Of a stretch of DNA of 33,442 bases, positions 31,558 to 33,442 are shown in pieces. Location: NCBI GenBank assembly GCA_022824865.1, contig JAJDZD010000008.1:1-33442 (forward strand), in the 5' to 3' direction. The first letter of the stretch is position 1; every line of letters starts with the position of its first letter. The notes beneath the pieces are model-generated. The model was given only the letters and a program-made list of their open reading frames with translations. It did no database searches and had not been told where the DNA came from. A program made the translations under genes and the position numbers. Source of the DNA: Chloroflexota bacterium (GTDB lineage Bacteria; Chloroflexota; UBA11872).

Positions 31558-32510
31558 GTGCCACCCAACGCCCCACCGTCCTCGTCACCGAACCCATCCA
31601 CCAGGGCGGCATCGACACCATCGAGGAATTCGCCGACGTCATCCGCCCCCACCGCCCCGATGAGCCCGCCATCCGCGCCGTCGCCCCCGCCGCCAACGCC
31701 ATCATCGTCCGCGTCGCCCCCATCACCGCCGCCGTCATCGACGCCGCCCCCAACCTGCGCTGCATCCAGAAACACGGCGTCGGCGTCGACAGCATCGATG
31801 TCCAGCACGCCACCCGACGCGGCATCCCCGTCTGCTACACCCCCGAGGCCAACGCCGCCTCCGTCGCCGAATTCACCGTCGCCGCCGCCCTCGCCCATCT
31901 CAAGCAAATCCCCGATCGTGACCGTCTGGTTCGATCCGGCGGCTGGCGCGACAGCGGCGACCTGCCCGCCCACGAAATCGACGGCCGCACCGTCGGCATC
32001 ATCGGCAGCGGCCGCGTCGGCCTCCGCGTCCTCCGCGCCTTCACGATGGGGCTGGACATGCAGGGCCTCGTCTACGACCCCTTCGTCCCCGCCCGCGTCG
32101 TCCGCGACCATGGCGGCCAACCCGTCGACACACTCGGAGAACTTCTCCAGCGCGCCGACATCGTCACCCTCCACACCCCGCTAACCCCCCAAACCCGCCA
32201 CCTCATCAACGCTGAGCGCTTGGCTCAGATGCGCCCCAACGCCATCCTCGTCAACACCTGCCGCGGCCCCGTCGTCCACGAACAAGCCCTCGCCGACGCC
32301 CTCCACCGGGGAACCATCGCCGGCGCCGCCATCGACGTCTTCGAACAGGAACCCCCCACCGGCAGCCCATTGCTCAATGCTCCCAACTGCCTCTTCTCCC
32401 CCCACGTCGCCGGCATCACCGTCCAGACCAACATCCGCACCGCCGCCCACTGCGCCGCCGAAATCCACCGCATCCTCCACAACCACCCACCCCACTGGCG
32501 CATCAACTAA
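31554..32510 (+). CDS. D-isomer-specific 2-hydroxyacid dehydrogenase (PGDH-like)
   Basis: 318 residues, without the C-terminal ACT domain of long SerA proteins. An N-terminal catalytic segment (CIQKHGVGVDSID, TPEANAASVAEFTVAAALA) is followed by the NAD-binding domain with GIIGSGRVGLRVLRAF. Catalytic residues are Arg237 (LVNTCRGPVV), the Glu in DVFEQEPP (264-266) and His284 (FSPHVAG). It oxidises or reduces a 2-hydroxy/2-keto acid such as 3-phosphoglycerate; the substrate is not certain. The start overlaps the thrC stop (ATGA), so the two are translationally coupled. Confidence 0.93.
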   Translation: MSATQRPTVLVTEPIHQGGIDTIEEFADVIRPHRPDEPAIRAVAPAANAIIVRVAPITAAVIDAAPNLRCIQKHGVGVDSIDVQHATRRGIPVCYTPEANAASVAEFTVAAALAHLKQIPDRDRLVRSGGWRDSGDLPAHEIDGRTVGIIGSGRVGLRVLRAFTMGLDMQGLVYDPFVPARVVRDHGGQPVDTLGELLQRADIVTLHTPLTPQTRHLINAERLAQMRPNAILVNTCRGPVVHEQALADALHRGTIAGAAIDVFEQEPPTGSPLLNAPNCLFSPHVAGITVQTNIRTAAHCAAEIHRILHNHPPHWRIN

Positions 32511-32556
32511 CCCAACGCGATCCTCGTCAAGTACTCCTGGCGCACGGCGACCGCGC

Positions 32557-32620
32557 CCGTTCGTGGTGAGCCGGGCCGAAGTCCGTCGGAGAGCCTGCCC
32601 TGAGCCTGCCGAATGGGGGC
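32557..32620. repeat. dispersed intergenic repeat (GTTCGTGGTGAG... type)
   Basis: The stretch contains CCCGTTCGTGGTGAGCC and, further on, GCCTGCCCTGAGCCTGCCGA. These are the forms of a short intergenic repeat (cgttcgtggtgagcctgtcgaa / cctgagcctgtcgaa-like) often seen in Chloroflexota and other environmental genomes. Only one copy is in the window, so the call rests on recognition. Confidence 0.45.
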
Positions 32621-32672
32621 GGCACCCCGACCCGCGCGTCTTCCGCGCACCCATCAACGTAGACCCATCAGG

Positions 32673-32689
32673 GTAATTACTATAATTAC
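32673..32689 (+). promoter_or_regulatory. operator palindrome overlapping a TATAAT -10 box (mazEF promoter)
   Basis: GTAATT (32673-32678) and AATTAC (32684-32689) form a perfect 6-bp inverted repeat with a 5-nt spacer, AT-rich within GC-rich DNA. TATAAT (32681-32686), an exact -10 consensus, lies inside it. No clear -35 is seen. The layout suits repression of the toxin-antitoxin operon by the AbrB-fold antitoxin, which commonly autoregulates. Confidence 0.6.
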
Positions 32690-32719
32690 ACCATGAACGC
32701 GCACGCGCAGGAGCATGGG

Positions 32720-32974
32720 ATGAATCAATCGCCTCGTACCAGGGAGGTGAAGCTGATCGCCATCGGCAACTCCAGGGGTATCCGCCTCCCCAAGGAACTC
32801 TTGGACAAGTACGGCTGGGGCGATCGGCTGATATTGGAAGAGTTCGACGAAGGCATCGCCTTGCGCGGCAAAGAGACCCACCGTCTGTCGTGGGAGGAAA
32901 CCTCCCGCGCCATGGCCGCCGAATCGGAGGATTGGAGCGATTTCGACGTCGCCCTGGCCGACGGCCTGGAGTAA
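32720..32974 (+). CDS. mazE: AbrB/MazE-type antitoxin
   Basis: 84 residues. The N-terminal AbrB/SpoVT swapped-hairpin domain reads VKLIAIGNSRGIRLPKELLD, then GDRLILEEFDEGIALRG. The acidic C-terminus (SEDWSDFDVALADGLE) is the usual toxin-binding tail. ATG 32720 has an AGGAG site 6 nt upstream and is preferred; ATG 32693 is also in frame and would be nearly leaderless from the TATAAT box. The stop overlaps the toxin ATG by one base (TAATG). Confidence 0.9.
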   Translation: MNQSPRTREVKLIAIGNSRGIRLPKELLDKYGWGDRLILEEFDEGIALRGKETHRLSWEETSRAMAAESEDWSDFDVALADGLE

Positions 32975-33312
32975 TGGCGGACTTCCCCCGCCGCTACGGC
33001 ATCTACATCGCCGATCTCAACCCCACCTTGGGTAGCGAGATTCGCAAGGTCCGACCGGTCGTGGTGGTCAGCCGCGATGCCATGAACCGGTTTCTGGATA
33101 CCGTGGTCGTCTGCCCGCTCACCACCAGCCTGCACCCCCGCTGGCGCGGACGCCTCCAGGTGCGCTGCGCGGGACAGGACGCCGAAATCGCCGTTGACCA
33201 GATTCGTACCATCAGCAAGCAGCGCCTTCGGAATCGCGTCGACCGCCTCTCGGCCGATAGCGCGTCCCAACTGCGCCGCATCATCGCCGAGATGTACGCC
33301 GAACGGAATTAG
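32974..33312 (+). CDS. mazF: MazF/PemK-type endoribonuclease toxin
   Basis: 112 residues, the usual length. Sequence-specific mRNA interferase. Family hallmarks are RRYGIYIADLNPTLGSEIRK, then VRPVVVVSRDAMN (the RPVVVVS strand with conserved Arg), VVVCPLTTSLHPRWRGRLQV and AVDQIRTISKQRL. It is translationally coupled to the antitoxin (TAATG) under the palindromic promoter. The cleavage site cannot be predicted. Confidence 0.95.
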   Translation: MADFPRRYGIYIADLNPTLGSEIRKVRPVVVVSRDAMNRFLDTVVVCPLTTSLHPRWRGRLQVRCAGQDAEIAVDQIRTISKQRLRNRVDRLSADSASQLRRIIAEMYAERN

Positions 33313-33366
33313 TCACTCCTGGCTTAGCGTGCTACAATAGGGCAGTTGAGCAGACAGGGGCGAGCA

Positions 33367-33442
33367 ATGGACCTCATCCGAATCTTCCAGCGATTCCCCA
33401 GCAACGAAGCGTGCATCGCGCACCTGGAATCGGTTCGCTGGG
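33367..33442 (+). CDS. IS1595-family transposase, N-terminus (cut by window end)
   Basis: Only the first 25 codons are present: MDLIRIFQRFPSNEACIAHL followed by ESVRW. This matches the start of IS1595/ISXO2-type transposases, which read FPxxEACxxxLExxRW before a zinc ribbon and a DDE domain; both would lie beyond the window. GGGGCGAG precedes the ATG, and a TACAAT box lies at 33333-33338. The left end of the element, if intact, should lie between 33313 and 33366, but no terminal inverted repeat can be recognised without the right end. Confidence 0.72.
   Translation, partial: MDLIRIFQRFPSNEACIAHLESVRW

Noticed and set aside
1..33442. CRISPR arrays and tRNA or rRNA genes
   Set aside because: No regularly spaced direct repeats, no tRNA-like cloverleaf with the T-loop consensus and no rRNA core sequence were noticed by eye; a covariance-model scan was not possible.

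Overview
The window is high-GC, gene-dense bacterial DNA. It most resembles a chromosome fragment of an uncultivated Chloroflexota (SAR202/Dehalococcoidia-like) lineage. This placement is an inference: it rests on the high GC, a short YidC without the proteobacterial N-terminal P1 domain, a peptidase M29 gene, a split XdhC and Chloroflexota-like dispersed repeats. No rRNA gene is present to prove it. No tRNA, rRNA or CRISPR array was seen.

Layout. 1-319 is non-coding. It holds two palindromic dispersed repeats and a 49-bp diverged second copy of the 3' end of polA. DNA polymerase I (minus) is divergent from a NarL-type two-component pair (plus). Next come a two-gene XdhC (minus), a SAM methyltransferase and an Erm-like 23S rRNA methyltransferase (plus), a Nudix hydrolase and a VTT-domain membrane protein (minus), and formamidopyrimidine-DNA glycosylase (plus).

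The core of the window is a long leftward operon at 11447-18324: rpmH, rnpA, yidD, yidC, jag/khpB, a PfkB kinase, rqcH (NFACT) and a frameshifted DUF3500 lipoprotein. It links the classical L34/RNase P/membrane-insertion cluster with ribosome-associated quality control. Its yidC carries a complete-looking PstS-like solute-binding domain of about 260 residues, inserted in the extracytoplasmic loop that is normally about 20-30 residues. This is the most unusual feature here.

To the right are a small TM/coiled-coil protein, a NIPSNAP-like protein with a Gfo/Idh/MocA oxidoreductase, citrate synthase, an amidase, a membrane-anchored cytochrome c, an alpha/beta hydrolase, an M29 aminopeptidase with a Pro/Thr-rich lipoprotein, and another lipoprotein. 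An OmpR-type two-component system, a Crp/Fnr regulator, threonine synthase coupled to a D-2-hydroxyacid dehydrogenase, a MazEF toxin-antitoxin pair and the first codons of an IS1595-type transposase follow.

The plus strand looks C-rich over much of the window whichever strand is coding. This produces many long spurious reading frames antisense to real genes. The methyltransferase/Erm/Nudix stretch and the MazEF/IS end look more balanced by eye and may be more recently acquired. dnaA is absent next to rpmH, so the usual origin neighbourhood is not conserved here.
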